Assembly (NCBI GenBank): GCA_027922465.2 | Contig: BQMF02000053.1 | Coordinates: forward strand, 1,116,001 to 1,180,000 | Direction of reading: 5' to 3' | Length of the DNA stretch: 64,000 nucleotides | Origin: Turritopsis dohrnii | Taxonomy: Eukaryota; Cnidaria; Hydrozoa; Anthoathecata; Oceaniidae | Shown here: positions 1 through 10,876 of the stretch, in pieces | Numbering within the stretch: position 1 is the first letter of the stretch | Layout: every line of letters begins with the position of its first letter | Notes under the pieces: model-generated | Told to the model about the DNA's origin: nothing | Database searches by the model: none | Seen by the model: the letters and a program-made list of their open reading frames with translations, nothing else | Made by a program: the position numbers and the translations under genes

Positions 1-1043
1 CAGTTTGCAGAGTATCGAGCGCTAGTGGAAGAAGAAACATTAAACCTTGCAAGTGAGATTGGAAATGAGAAACAAGGAGATGAGACCAAACCTGTACAAG
101 ATACCATGGGCCTCCTGGACTCGACATACGAAGATTTCGAGCGCAAAAATCGTAACATCGAACAACACTTTGGCCAAAGTGGACACCTCGTAAATGGAAA
201 AATCGTCATGATCGAGACGAATAACACCCTTTTAAGCGCCAACCTATCGGATTTGGAGTTGAAGTTCCAGCTGATGGAAAACACCAACTATAATGGCCGA
301 TGGTTGTGGAAAATTGATAACGTACATCATCGCATGCAGGAAGCCCTCACAGGAAAGACAACAGCCTTACATAGCGCACCTTGTTTCACCAGTCGTGTCG
401 GATATAAATTCTGTTGCAGGTATAGTGTGTAATGAATTTTTCGGATTAGTTTTTTGTATTCGGAATTCGGGTTGCAAAAGAATTTTAGCCCTAACACCGT
501 CGGTACGTAGCTCTTATGTGCGGATATGTCTTACACATTAAAATCTATAACGTACGTTTATGATTCATTATCATCATTTATGATAAGTATTTCTGATTTT
601 TTTCTATTTGTAACGATGAAGTTCTAGTGATTTCTTTCATAAAATGTTTTGGTAATCTCTTGACTGTCCAACGGTATCTACAGTTTCAATTATTGTTATT
701 GTTCTGGTTTCATTTCAGGCTTTATTTAAACGGCAAAGGCATGGGACGTGGCACTCATTTATCGTTGTTTTTTGTCGTGATGCGTTCCAAAAACGATGCG
801 TTGCTTTCGTGGCCGTTTACGTGCCGGGTGACATTCAAATTGATCAATTGCGAAAATCCAGCAGAGAGCATCAAGAAAACTTTTTTATCGGATCGCAACT
901 CCAGCAGTTTGAAGAGGCCAACACGAGACATGATTGTTGCTGCTGGTTGTCCACTATTTGTGCAAAAAGAGAAACTTTTTGCCGGCCATTTTATGATCGA
1001 CGACAGTTTGTTTATCGAGACAGTCGTGACCGTTCCACAATGA
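1..1043 (+). CDS. TRAF-like adaptor, C-terminal half (coiled coil + MATH), two exons
   Basis: Known role of the family: cytoplasmic adaptors that trimerise through a coiled coil and bind TNF/TLR-type receptors with the MATH (TRAF-C) domain. Seen: frame 1 is open from base 1 to 419. It begins in a coiled coil (EFAEYR-type, heptad-rich) and enters MATH at about 286 with NGRWLWKIDNV, then TALHSAPCFTSRVGYKF. A donor CAG|GTATAG at 420 and acceptor TTTCATTTCAG ending at 718 remove a 299-base intron and restore the arginine codon before LYLNGKGMGRGTHLSLFF. The second exon runs to a TGA at 1041-1043 and carries the rest of MATH (PLFVQKEKL, DDSLFIETVV). No stop or frameshift lies in either exon, so this copy may be functional. 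Its RING and zinc fingers lie upstream of the window. Paralogous exons occur at 19138-19867 and 24470-41776. Confidence 0.88.
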
Positions 1044-1145
1044 CAAAATCTCCTAGAACATAAATTGTTTTCCTTCTTAAACGAAAATGACGTTGTTAAC
1101 AGTTCTTACTTTGTAATCACGAAGGGACATTGAAAAAAATATTCT

Positions 1146-1700
1146 TTGGTCGGTGCGGCGAGCATCTGATCTTTCATTAGCGTTTGCTTGTTGTTCCGCC
1201 CAGATTTTTTGTCCCAACTTCTAGCCTAGATTCCTCCTTTCCCTTGAAGTAAGGCTACAATAGAGACTATTCGACTTAATTCAGAACTGTTTATTAAATT
1301 GATAATTCCATAAATTCTGAGTGTGAGTGTCGCTTCACATTAAAAAATGAACTCCATCCGATAGGGTTCATGTTTTTACCCGATTGTACCGACCTTGATG
1401 AAGATAGAGAGCTCTGCTTCCTCCAAGGGCCAAAATTATAATCGCATATGTATGTTATTTTTATCTTTTTACATAAATGCATTCATCAATACAGGCGAGT
1501 TTTTAATGTTGCTTGTTAACTTGTTTAAACTGAAAATTAAATAAAATGCGTAGAATATGTAAAAAATCTTATCACCCAAATGAACAGACAATACAAGTAT
1601 GTATGAAACATTTACATGATTATGAGGTACCTGTGAAAGTACATCTATTAGTACTCAAAAAGTACTGTTATTTTTCTTAACCTAATTGTCCTAGTGTAGA
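1146..1700 (+). mobile_element. Helentron-like element, degraded 5' part
   Basis: The segment opens with TTGGTCGGTGCGGCGAGC followed by CTGATCTTTCATTAG. It is recognisably colinear with the start of the better bounded element at 46115-47992: both share the 'ttttttgtccca/ttttgtcccc' block, an 'agagctctgct(t/a)cctccaa' block and a 'cacccaaa..acagacaa' block. No 3' hairpin end was found nearby, so this is an old fragment. Confidence 0.5.
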
Positions 1701-3160
1701 TCTGTGTTGCATTCACTCTAATGTAGCTTCGGCTACAATGATCAAGGATCAGTTCCGAGACTGTCATTAGGGACTGATTTCGGAGGTGCACCCAGGCTTT
1801 CTTCCTTTCTTCGGAAAGATGACAATCAAGACGGATACGGTTTAGTTTATAGTCCTACTGATACATTTAATACACCTTTTCCGAGATTATTTTCTGTAAC
1901 ATGAAAACGAGGTTGCATGTACCAACATTAATATTCACCAAGGCAAGCAAAGGAATTACAACTGAAATCTCTTTTTTATTAAACGATATCGACGCAAACA
2001 CCGACGTTATAGGTGAACATGCTTTTGTTTACTATAAAAGAAATTTAAAAACATCGCACAAAATGTGGAAAACAGAAAATATTGAACGTTTACCTTTAGG
2101 ATTCAATTCGTCCAAGTGTCACTCTAATGTCTTTAGTTTCAAAGTGACACTCGCAAAACTGTCGTTTGCAAGTGTCACTTTGAATGTGATGTGTTTAAAA
2201 AATTGTTCCACTATCATGGCCCCCGTTTTTTGCTGAAAGTTGGAGATCTGATGTTTCGCATAAAATCGCTACTGAGGGGTACTTCGGGTCCCATATCTTC
2301 TGAACGACCGATAGGTTTGCCCTCAAACTTTATAAATTTCTTTTCCTAAGGTAGGGTTACCACTGGTGCAAAAATGAAAGTTAAAGCTTAAGTAGAAAGA
2401 AGCTTCATTTTTTTAATCGCACATGTAACCGCTAAAAATCGCCAATTTTTCAATCAAAACTATAGGCAAATATAGTGCATTTGATTATCTAAAACATGCA
2501 ACAAACATTTTTGGATCGGAAGTGGCTATCAAAAGTTATGAGGTAATTTGTTTCCACTGCCAATTATATTGAGACAGACTTTAATATCCTTTGGAAATTT
2601 AAACAAGATTCGAAAAAATGCGACTATATATTTCCCCAAAGTTGAGAATTAAGTAATTATTGTGGAAACATTGGTAACCGTCAGAAAAAATGTATCATTT
2701 CACTAAATAAGTATAATGGTATACAATTGACATCAACCTTACACTCAAAGAAATATCAGTGTGGGATTGAATTTAATACCACAAAAGGACATATTTTGTA
2801 CTTATTATGAAGTGAAGATGTCAATGGTTAATCATAAATTTTCACTTTCAATTCGTCTTGTATGTATAAAAACTGCCAGTTAGCTCCAGTGTACCTGACT
2901 TTATCTTGATTGAAAAATATATCTAAAACTGCCAACGTATAACTTCATAATAGCAGTTTCGACAACTTCCTTTTGCAAACAAAAGATTCTTCTAATACAA
3001 GCATACCATTGGTTGTCTATTGTGTTTTCTCATAAGCCGATTCTGTCTCCCCATGATACAAGTCTCCTGCTGATTTTATGTTTATGAAAAGAATTTAATT
3101 ATGAATAGCTCCAACTACCTATTGAAAGCATCATTTATTAAATCTAAACTAAACTTAACA
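1700..3160. other. Intergenic DNA without recognisable gene
   Basis: No ORF here resembles a protein I know. The stretch holds a short hairpin (2140-2182). A block at about 2580-2850 matches 34265-34480, inside the large Helentron-like element, so part of it is old transposon sequence. The 111-codon open frame at 1901-2236 shows no domain. Confidence 0.5.
2140..2182. repeat. 18-bp hairpin around a 7-bp loop
   Basis: Arms CAAAGTGACACTCGCAAA (2140-2157) and TTTGCAAGTGTCACTTTG (2165-2182) are inverted copies with one mismatch. 'AAGTGTCACT' also occurs just upstream at 2114. It is probably a relic of a small foldback element; a structured RNA cannot be excluded. Confidence 0.6.
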
Positions 3161-3391
3161 GACCTTTCCCGAATTTCAGTTTAATCTCTAAACTGTGGCT
3201 GAGTTTCATATCTAACCTCGTTTTCATGCAATTAATTGTTCCACTGATTTCAGTACTTTATAACTTAATAATAGTCTCTATTATTTTCAATTCCCATTCC
3301 AATAATTAGAAGCAGTTCAAATATTAGAAGCGAGGTTAGACACGACAACTCGGCCACAATGCATCGTTTAAACAGAAATTCGAGAAAGGTC
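3161..3391. mobile_element. MITE family M1, 231 bp, about 24-bp TIRs
   Basis: Left end GACCTTTCCCGAATTTCAGT and the inverted right end (3368-3391, ...CGAGAAAGGTC) form imperfect terminal inverted repeats. Related copies are at 59307-59543, nearly full length with an empty site in the neighbouring tandem unit, and at 44749-44885 (left part). It has no coding capacity and is therefore non-autonomous. Confidence 0.8.
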
Positions 3392-3743
3392 TATTCTTTT
3401 GCATGTTTATCTCAATGTGTTGTTAGGTACCTCACAATGATAAATAACAGCTGTTGTTTTACTAGTGGCATACTGGTGATGGGAAATTCCCGTGTATATA
3501 TACATCAGAGTGAAATTTCCCATTACACTCCGCATCGGTATATATTATTACGGTTATGGTTACGGTTACGGGCAGGGTGAGGATGAGGAAAAATTCGACT
3601 ATAGCGTTTTCTACTGATGCGGAATGGGACCTTTCTCACCCTCAATCAGAAAGGTCGTTATGATCTTCTTGAGCGAAATGTTCATGGAAACTAGCCTGTG
3701 GAACTGTGAAACCCTGCATGTGTTTTCTGAAGCAGGCCTAATT

Positions 3744-4260
3744 GGTCAGCGCCGCAAGGTAGCTGATCTTACATATATGTCACTTGTGTGTGTGACGAAG
3801 TAAATATATTACAATACAAAAAGAGTTCTTTTCATTCGAATGAATTAGTAAATTATTAGGTTCCAGCCTTTAGGTTCCTCTAAAGGCTGAAATACATTAT
3901 ACATTTAATGGATCAGTTTAAATTGTTTGAAATAAAAGAAAACGTGATACATATAGCGAATTAAATAGAAATATAGTCCCCGTGTGCAAAACCGTCGTAA
4001 ATAGAACAATATCAAACAATTTAAACTGATCCTTTAATGTGTAGTGTATTTCAGCCTTAACAGTCGAAATAGGTTTTACAGATGCAAATATATACCAACA
4101 GTATAAACCTATATTAGCAACCAGGTATTCAAATTGGATGGGATAAAAATTTAGGAGGAAGAAAAAGTCAGGCAAGTAGTTCCATGATTATTTATCTTTT
4201 GTCACTCGAATTATGTTTTTTTCTTCTCCAAAACATTCTGTATATTTAAAGATAAGACTT
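3744..4260 (+). mobile_element. Helentron-like element, 5' end with nested MITE
   Basis: It starts with GGTCAGCGCCGCAAGGTAGC. Its body matches the element starting at 32043: the 'atgtcacttgtgtgtg.gacgaagtaaatatatt' block, the 'ttggatgggataaaaatt' block and the 'ccgtaccttaaggga' block occur in the same order. Compared with that copy it has an internal deletion of the (CAGT)n-containing stretch and an inserted foldback MITE at 3884-4057. Confidence 0.65.
3884..4057. mobile_element. 174-bp foldback MITE with 3-bp TAA target duplication
   Basis: Inverted arms of roughly 48 bp, beginning AGGCTGAAATACA and ending in its complement at 4057, enclose a short loop region. TAA occurs at 3881-3883 and at 4058-4060. 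The paralogous stretch at about 32420 (TTCCTCTAAACGGTCAAATAAG) lacks the element and has a single TAA, giving a direct empty site. A 3-bp TWA duplication is typical of PIF/Harbinger MITEs; the superfamily is inferred. Confidence 0.8.
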
Positions 4261-5480
4261 TAGCCTCCGTACCTTAAGGGAAAACTAGGTGATTCTCACG
4301 GAATTATTTATTTTATCCTGTTCTTGTACTGTTAATCATTTCAATTTTGGGCGCTATCGCACTTTCGTACCAACCTCCTATATTATTCATTTTTTCTGAT
4401 TCTTATGCTGATTACTGAACCTGGGTCTCAATATGAACAGGTTAGGGTAGGATTAGATATCAATAACGAAAGTAAAAAATAACAATTTCGTGGCATGAAA
4501 TTTTGAGTTCACAAAAAGTTACCTAATGGCACAAATAAAATGTTCAATATTTTAGAAGAAATTGTTATATAATTACAGTAGCAATAACACATGTCAGCAC
4601 ATATGAAGACAAAGATGAAAAAAAGGACATCATAAAAAACACAAACACAAAACAATTATACTAGCAAGTAGTTCTTACTAATCATGAATGCCCCCTGATT
4701 TCTGGAGTTTTTTTGGTCTCCCCTGTGTTCTATCATGATAGCTGGAGACAAAGCAGTTGGTGGCTGTGTGCTCTACCCATTTGAGTGTCATAGGATCAGG
4801 TCTGTGTCCCCTACTTTCTTTGTTTCTCAATTTTGAGTAGCACTTCAAGCAGATGTTGGCATGAAGACCTTCTTTATCAGCAGAGCAATCAACTGAAAAT
4901 ACGTTTTTTATTCTTTTTTTATTATCTTAGAAACAGAGAATGATTTTCACTACATAATCTGCACAGTTTCTTCTGGTTTTCACAATGAATCGCAGGAGCG
5001 GTAGCCATGTTTGATGTGGTGGGTGGGTGAGGTAAAAAAATGTTGATAACTTGATGAAAAAAACTGACACCAACGTGAATTTTTCAGGACGAGTAGATGA
5101 ATATATAAAGTTTCAGAATCAGTTGTACTTTCATTGATAAAAATCGCAGTATTTGTAATTTCGATGAGCAGAACACTTCTTCTGAAAAGATTGGAGAATA
5201 TTCATCAATTCAATTGATAATCGAATGTAATGGCTTTTTCAGTGTAACCTGTGTTCACGTATAGTTCATGCAAAATCATTTAAGTATGTACATTTCTCAC
5301 AGAATTATAGATTTCGACCTAATTAACGAGGGTGCATGAAACCATCCCATTTCGCACAGCACAACATTTGGTATGCAAAAACGCGATGACGTTGGCAGTT
5401 ATTATTTGTAAAGGAATGCTTAATAAAATCAATGCATGCAAATACGAAAAGAGATTGAATAACATCAAATTTCTATTCAA
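4260..5480. other. Intergenic DNA, no gene recognised
   Basis: No convincing coding sequence. AT-rich sequence lies between the Helentron-like fragment and the duplicated unit that starts near 5480. Possible remnants of LINE-like coding near 4680-4900 could not be confirmed by eye. Confidence 0.4.
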
Positions 5481-5564
5481 TTTTCAAACAACGCGGATCC
5501 ATGCGTGTTTCCTCGTCTCAACTCCTTTACGCAGTAATTACCATTTTTGAATGCTCGTTAAATA

Positions 5565-6258
5565 GGATTTCCACTAGGCGAACGTTTTCGCGCGACACGA
5601 ACTTTTTCGCCGCTAAGCAAGCGTAGTAGCATTATTGCGTAATGTTGAAAATCATTCTGCGATCGACATCGACGAAAAAAAAAGTAGAATTCATTTCAAT
5701 TCTTTCGCTTCGAAAATGTTCGCTAACCAATGAAAGAGTTGTTAATTTGCTAGTTCAGCATTAAAGAAATAAATTTATTCACAGTAATCAAAGTAGCAGC
5801 AGAACATGTGTCACACTCACACAGTTTTCTACAGCAATTACATGAAAATGAAAATTGCATGCTTCTCAATGGATGAAGAAATTTAGGCCAGTAATTCTTC
5901 ATAAATTGATGGTGTCATTCGAAAGTTTTTAAAACAGCGTATTCTTGATCATGTAACTTTAACTATTTCACTAAAAGATGAAATTCACATTTTTGCAGTC
6001 TTTCTTGGTATATCTTACGGACTCACATATGTTTTTGCTTCGGTGTTCTGTTATTGTGACAAAATTTTAAAATTATGATTTTTTTTTTTTTTGAGAAGCA
6101 GTAGTTTTTTTACCTTCATGTTTATTTACAAACCAATTTGCATCAGAGTGCGCGCGCCAAAAGTGTGCGAACGTGTGGAAATCAAATTTTGTTCATTGAC
6201 GAAAATTTCACATCGAAGAATGTCGCGTTGCGCGAAAAAGTTCGCCTAGTGGAAATCC
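5565..6258. mobile_element. 694-bp TIR element (GGATTTCCACTAGGCGAAC)
   Basis: The left end GGATTTCCACTAGGCGAAC (5565) and the right end GTTCGCCTAGTGGAAATCC (6240-6258) are perfect 19-bp inverted repeats. The paralogous segment at about 41990-42030 runs straight through the site without it, so this is an insertion younger than the duplication. TTAAA flanks both sides (5557-5561 and 6262-6266), suggesting a TTAA-type target. No long ORF, so it is non-autonomous. Confidence 0.85.
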
Positions 6259-6369
6259 GCCTTAAAGCTTGAAATGAAAACCGAAAATTTCAAATCAAAA
6301 ACGAAAATATTAATCAAATTAATCTAAAGAAAGAAACAGTGTAAAAGCCGCTTTGTTTCATTATCTTAC

Positions 6370-6700
6370 GTACTCAACGTTTAGGGGCAAATATCTCCGG
6401 AACAAGTAGGGATGGATAATTGACACTTTTCAGAGTCCACGATGTCGGCGAAGGGGTAGCAAAGGAATTTGGAATTGAATTAGCGACAAGTGTATGATGT
6501 CATCAAAATCTTTGATTGACAATATCTCGGTAAAGTTTGGTACTAGCGAAAAAAAACAAGACCAATTTTTAAATCCTTTTTTCGAGCTCCACAACATGGC
6601 CATACTTTCTGTCCGCAGTTCCATGATTTCATTTTTAATCACTTATTTTCAGTGCGGGATTTTCACAAAACTTTTACGCTACATAATAGTAATGGTAAAG
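6370..6700 (+). repeat. Right-end remnant of the 9.7 kb TIR family (T1)
   Basis: Blocks such as 'atctc.g.aac', 'atgacgtcat.aaaatctttgat', 'cgagctc.acaacatgg' and a degenerate terminal 'cttttacgctac' are shared with 13400-13769 and 42220-42440. The 42 kb copy sits at the paralogous position of the duplicated unit, so this insertion predates the unit duplication. Confidence 0.6.
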
Positions 6701-6869
6701 AATGGTATGGAAGTCTTAACAAACAAACAAATATTTTAAAAGATACACTCGTTTGAAAGTCGTTGTAGAAAGAACATTGTAGTGTCTAACGTTAATTTTG
6801 TTTTTGATGTTTTTTTGTTTAATGCAGTATAGGGAATATGATTTTATCATGCATTATTATCAGCTACTA

Positions 6870-7520
6870 ATAAATAATTTCTGTTGTAATCTATTCTATT
6901 CAATGACCTGGATCAAAGTTGCCGTCGAGTTGGTAAGTCATCATGACTGCTTTATAAGCACAATGACTGCTTCCATGAACAGAATTGGGTTAACTGGTTA
7001 GTTCTCCAGGAGCCCCTGGTAAAATCTTTTTATAGCCTCGGAAATGTTGTTGCTACTTGATGATTAAAATCTTCACTCTATCGCAACTGGCAGAACTTCT
7101 GATTTGTTGCAGGATGTTTCAAGATGTTTTCATATTCTCTACCTGACTTCGGTGCAATGTTATACGACAAGCCATTTGAATTCAGCCTTTTTCGAGTGGT
7201 CCATTGTTTCCATGCTTTGGATGTCCTCTTTGAAATTCACATCCTGGTGGCAAATTGTGTTTAGTTTACAGGTATTTCCAATGTTTATGTCGGTTTGAGA
7301 CTGATCATGTGGTGATCGCTGGGAGAGTAACACATAGTCCCACCATCAAGCACACATCATTTTTCAGTGGAGGACAAGTAAAATCTGACAAGCCAAGAGG
7401 TGGTGCTCCTTTTTTGAGTTGCACGAGTTAAACCCGTACGGACATTAGCAATGAGAAAATATGTAGCCACATATCTCGACATGTTCTTGCTTAAATTACA
7501 TACAAGTGACAACCCGTCCC
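6870..7520 (-). repeat. Duplicated unit with minus-strand peptide-like sequence, copy a
   Basis: This block recurs at 23358-24060 and 42640-43330. Shared landmarks are ATCAAAGTTGC(C/G)GTC, GACTGGTTAGTTCT, GGAATGTTGTTGCTACTTG and ATCA(C)CCGTCCCAACC. On the minus strand it contains a partly open frame with QRSPHDQ and HSKKAEFKWLV, related to the intact ORF at 7573-7896. This copy has stop codons in the signal-peptide region, so it is probably not translated. Confidence 0.65.
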
Positions 7521-7572
7521 AACCAATTTTTTATTTCATTTATTTATTTATACTTTATTTTCTGTTGAATTC

Positions 7573-7896
7573 CTAAACTATATAGTTGCAACTAACTAAT
7601 TCATTCAAACCAAACTCATTCATTGCAACAAATTTGAATTGAGCTTTTTTCGAGGGATCCAGTATTTCCAGATGTTTAGGATGTCCTCTTTGAAATCCAG
7701 ATCCTGGCGACAAGTTGTGTTTAGTTTCCAGGTACTTGGAGTACCCTTTGGTTGTAATTTTTATGTTACTTTGAGGCTGATCATGTGGTGATTGCTGGGA
7801 GAGTAACATATAATCCCAAACACATAATATCAGAAAACCGACGAAATTCGAACAATGAAGAAATTGATAGGTAAATAATATCACCAGAAGCTTCAT
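7573..7896 (-). CDS. Hypothetical secreted-like peptide, 107 residues
   Basis: I do not recognise this family. Seen: an ATG at 7896 followed by a hydrophobic stretch (MKLLVILFTYQFLHCSNFVG) that could be a signal peptide, then a hydrophilic chain with SQQSPHDQPQ, SKYLETKHN and DPSKKAQFKF, ending at 7573. Related sequence occurs three more times in the window (near 7041-7400, 23555-23880, 42804-43150), each time disrupted by stops. Here the leader is joined directly to the second block, and comparison with 24050-23800 shows that intervening sequence is deleted, so the apparent signal peptide derives from what is leader DNA in the other copies. It could equally be a non-coding repeat with a chance open frame. 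Confidence 0.35.
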   Translation of the reverse strand: MKLLVILFTYQFLHCSNFVGFLILCVWDYMLLSQQSPHDQPQSNIKITTKGYSKYLETKHNLSPGSGFQRGHPKHLEILDPSKKAQFKFVAMNEFGLNELVSCNYIV

Positions 7897-7949
7897 TTTT
7901 AGAGGAAAAAAAACAGAGAGATGTTATGTTTTCTTTCTTGCTCTATATT

Positions 7950-9709
7950 CGACCATCACTAACAAGTGGTCTACATCAGAGTGACAAGTGGTCATCATCA
8001 GAGTGAACTTTTAGCCTGAATTTTTAAAATTCATAGCTAGTTACCTTTATTTCAAATCTTTTATTTCGGTAGTATGTTAACAATTCAATATTCACAAGCC
8101 CTAGCGGTAATAAGTTGGATAGTCACTTTCTGGTCTGATCAGTTTATTCTTTTTTCATTATTGGATGAATTTTTGTCGTTTCGATCCTTGTTTTGATTGG
8201 TCGAGAAAACACATCTTCGATCCTGCTTTAACATTGGACGATGAAAGTGACTCCTGATTGGTTGTTTACATATTTTTGTTTCTGAGTATGAAAGTAGGAT
8301 CGAGTTCGATTCGAAAATGTCTTTCTGCATTGTGATTGGTTCTTTATTTTCTTTTGTTGATCTTTTCGGCGGGAATTCTCGATCCTAGTTTTTTATTGCG
8401 TTTTAAGGCTTACGGGCTTGCCGTTTGGATGGTTAATTGTTTTCTTTTGTTATGACTTCCTAAAGGGCTTTCCTTCTATGTTCTTGAGCTTTATGCTAAG
8501 TTCGAGCTCAAAGCAAGATTTTTTTGCACATTTTAGAAAGTTATTGAATGGGTTCGAATTTTATATGATAGGGTGGAGAAAAAAGTTTGTGAACTTTCTG
8601 TGAAGAAATTTGGCAGAAACGACTTTTCGTTTAATCGTGTTTTAAAGTTTTTTTGTATTGATGATTCGCTGTTCACAAAGAGTTTTATATCCTATATTAA
8701 AACAAAACAATTCTTCGAATTAACAAAAGGTTGCTATGGATACATATAGCATCCTTACATCTTCGTAGGACAGAGCAAAATAATCTTTTCTAGATCTTGG
8801 TTTTAGGCGTTTTTAGCCGTTTCTGCAGAATTTTGTTTTGTCTTTAACTTGATTTGTGGTATACTCGTATCAGAGACGACTTTCCATGGTTTTTGGTGAG
8901 ATTCAATTTACTAAACTCGTTTTGACATGAGACAGAGGCTGTCTTACGACTGTTTCGTTTTCTCTTATAATGGCATAATCTCTTATACTGGCAGGATAAA
9001 GGACAAAGTCACACACCCTCCACACAGCAAAAGCAGCTTTAAATTCAGCTACCTTCCCTTCCCTCAGTGCTTGTCAATATTTAACTCTGATAACTACAGT
9101 CAGCTCCGTCTCACGGCCATCAACACTGGTATCATCCCCCGGTAACCCGTCATATTTGTTGGCGATAAGGATGGTAAAGATCAAAAGCAAAAAAGGAGAC
9201 TTAACAAAGTGGTTGAGTAAGAAAAGATCATGAGAAACCAAACCGTTCAGCCCAGAGATGGCAAAGATAAGAATCAGAATAGCATTTAGAGTTGGAGGAA
9301 GTTTGGGTTATTAAACCAGTCCACAAAACCAAGTTGCAACCGAATCTTATATGATAAATGTTTTTCGGTTTAGGGCTGTCTCAGGATATAATTTAAGGTC
9401 CACAGATCCCTTGGTTAAGTTTTCAGTGCATTCCTCAAATTAAAATCAATAAACTGTTCCAAATGAGAATAAGTCTGTGAGTCCTTTAAATGAATTTTGC
9501 AAGGCTGTAAAAGCTCTTTAATCTCTAGGTTTTGAATGTCAATTTTTCAATTCATGGGATTCATTTTTCTTTTAAAGTCGATTTAAATTAGTCTTAGAAA
9601 ATCACCCTCTACAGTAGAGTGTGCCTTTGAGGCACCGACTATCAAAACTGAATATATCTGTTACAATATTTGTTGGTTCCTTAAGATTTTTATACCAATA
9701 AATAGATCC
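7950..9709. other. Intergenic stretch with a cluster of ATTGG motifs
   Basis: No gene recognised. 7953-8008 holds two imperfect copies of a roughly 22-bp unit (ACAAGTGGTC.TCATCAGAGTGA). Between 8160 and 8339 there are five ATTGG (inverted CCAAT) motifs, at 8160, 8196, 8233, 8257 and 8335, a promoter-like density, but no convincing gene starts nearby. The rest is featureless AT-rich DNA. Confidence 0.4.
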
Positions 9710-10014
9710 TAGTAACCCGGGTAAAAAATTTTACCGAGTTTTACGCCACGTGTTACTATATAATAATCGTAAAGAACGCTCTCACCTCTACGTGGTTTTA
9801 CGCGTAACTAAGAGGAACTTGACCGTAAATTACAACTAAACATATCACTCTCTAAAATAAAAGCGCTGGCCGCCCATGTTCAGCCTGCGTAGAGTTCAGG
9901 AAAAATAAAATTTAGGAATTGGCACTGATAAGTGAGCCCATGTTGTAGAGCTCGTTAATCTGATCAAGAAAATGTATGGGATCGTTTTCCTACCACCAAC
10001 CGTGCATATCTACT

Positions 10015-10123
10015 TATACTAATCCGCGTGGTGTGTAACACATTTAACTTAGAGAGTGTTTTGTTTTTGTTTTTTTAATGGTCAAAATCTTCTTAATCGT
10101 GGTCATATAGCGGCAGTTCGACC
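10015..10123 (+). repeat. 109-bp partial copy of MITE M2
   Basis: It is nearly identical over about 109 bp to 13233-13341 (TATACTAATCCGCGTGGTGT ... GCGGCAGTTCGACCA). The 13 kb copy continues to an inverted end, whereas this one stops at 10123. The two copies lie either side of the Helitron-like ORF in direct orientation and could be mistaken for LTRs. Confidence 0.75.
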
Positions 10124-10876
10124 AGTGAAGAAACTATTGCAATGCCTATTTTTTAACATTTGTTTTGACACGTGATCGCCGTTTCGCCGTTTTTATTGGT
10201 TGCCGAAATCGGAAAAACCAAAGCAACCAATTCGTTGGAAAAAGTAAACAAATTAAGTTTTTTATTCAGTGCGGTTACGCTCGAGAAAAAAAAAACAATA
10301 CGAATAGACAATTGCAATTGTCTGTCTAATCAAGTTCATCATTGCAGTTTATCCAGTTCATTATAAAGTTTATCAGTTTATCGAAAGCGAAAGAATTACG
10401 TAACGAGGTAATAATTGTGTTTATTATTTTAAAGATGGCAAACTCCACGAAGATTTTTCCAAGCTAACCTAAGAGACTACTTATTGTCTATTATTAACTT
10501 TTCTGTCTCTTTTTTATTTTTTATTTTTTACTTTTTATTTTTTATTCACTTCAGGTTAATTTGTTCCTTGCTGCCCTGTGTAGTAGAAAGAAAGATAGTT
10601 GAAAGAAAGGTTTGTAACCTATACGTTAATGTTTGTTTGTGTTCGTGCAATCAGTTTTCAGAGTGTCAGTTAATCAGTTTATCAAGTTCAGTTTTTTTCG
10701 CTTTCCCCTAGGTTGTTTAGTTCTCTGTTTGTTGCTGTTGACCCTACATTGTTAGTTTGTAGAAAGAAAGGTTTGATTTCGCTTCCACCAGGTTTTTTTG
10801 CACTGTTTCTTCACTCTGCTGGGGGTGGTGGTTTTGTTTCTTTCTTCTATTGTTATTAGTGTTTCTGTATTGTGTA

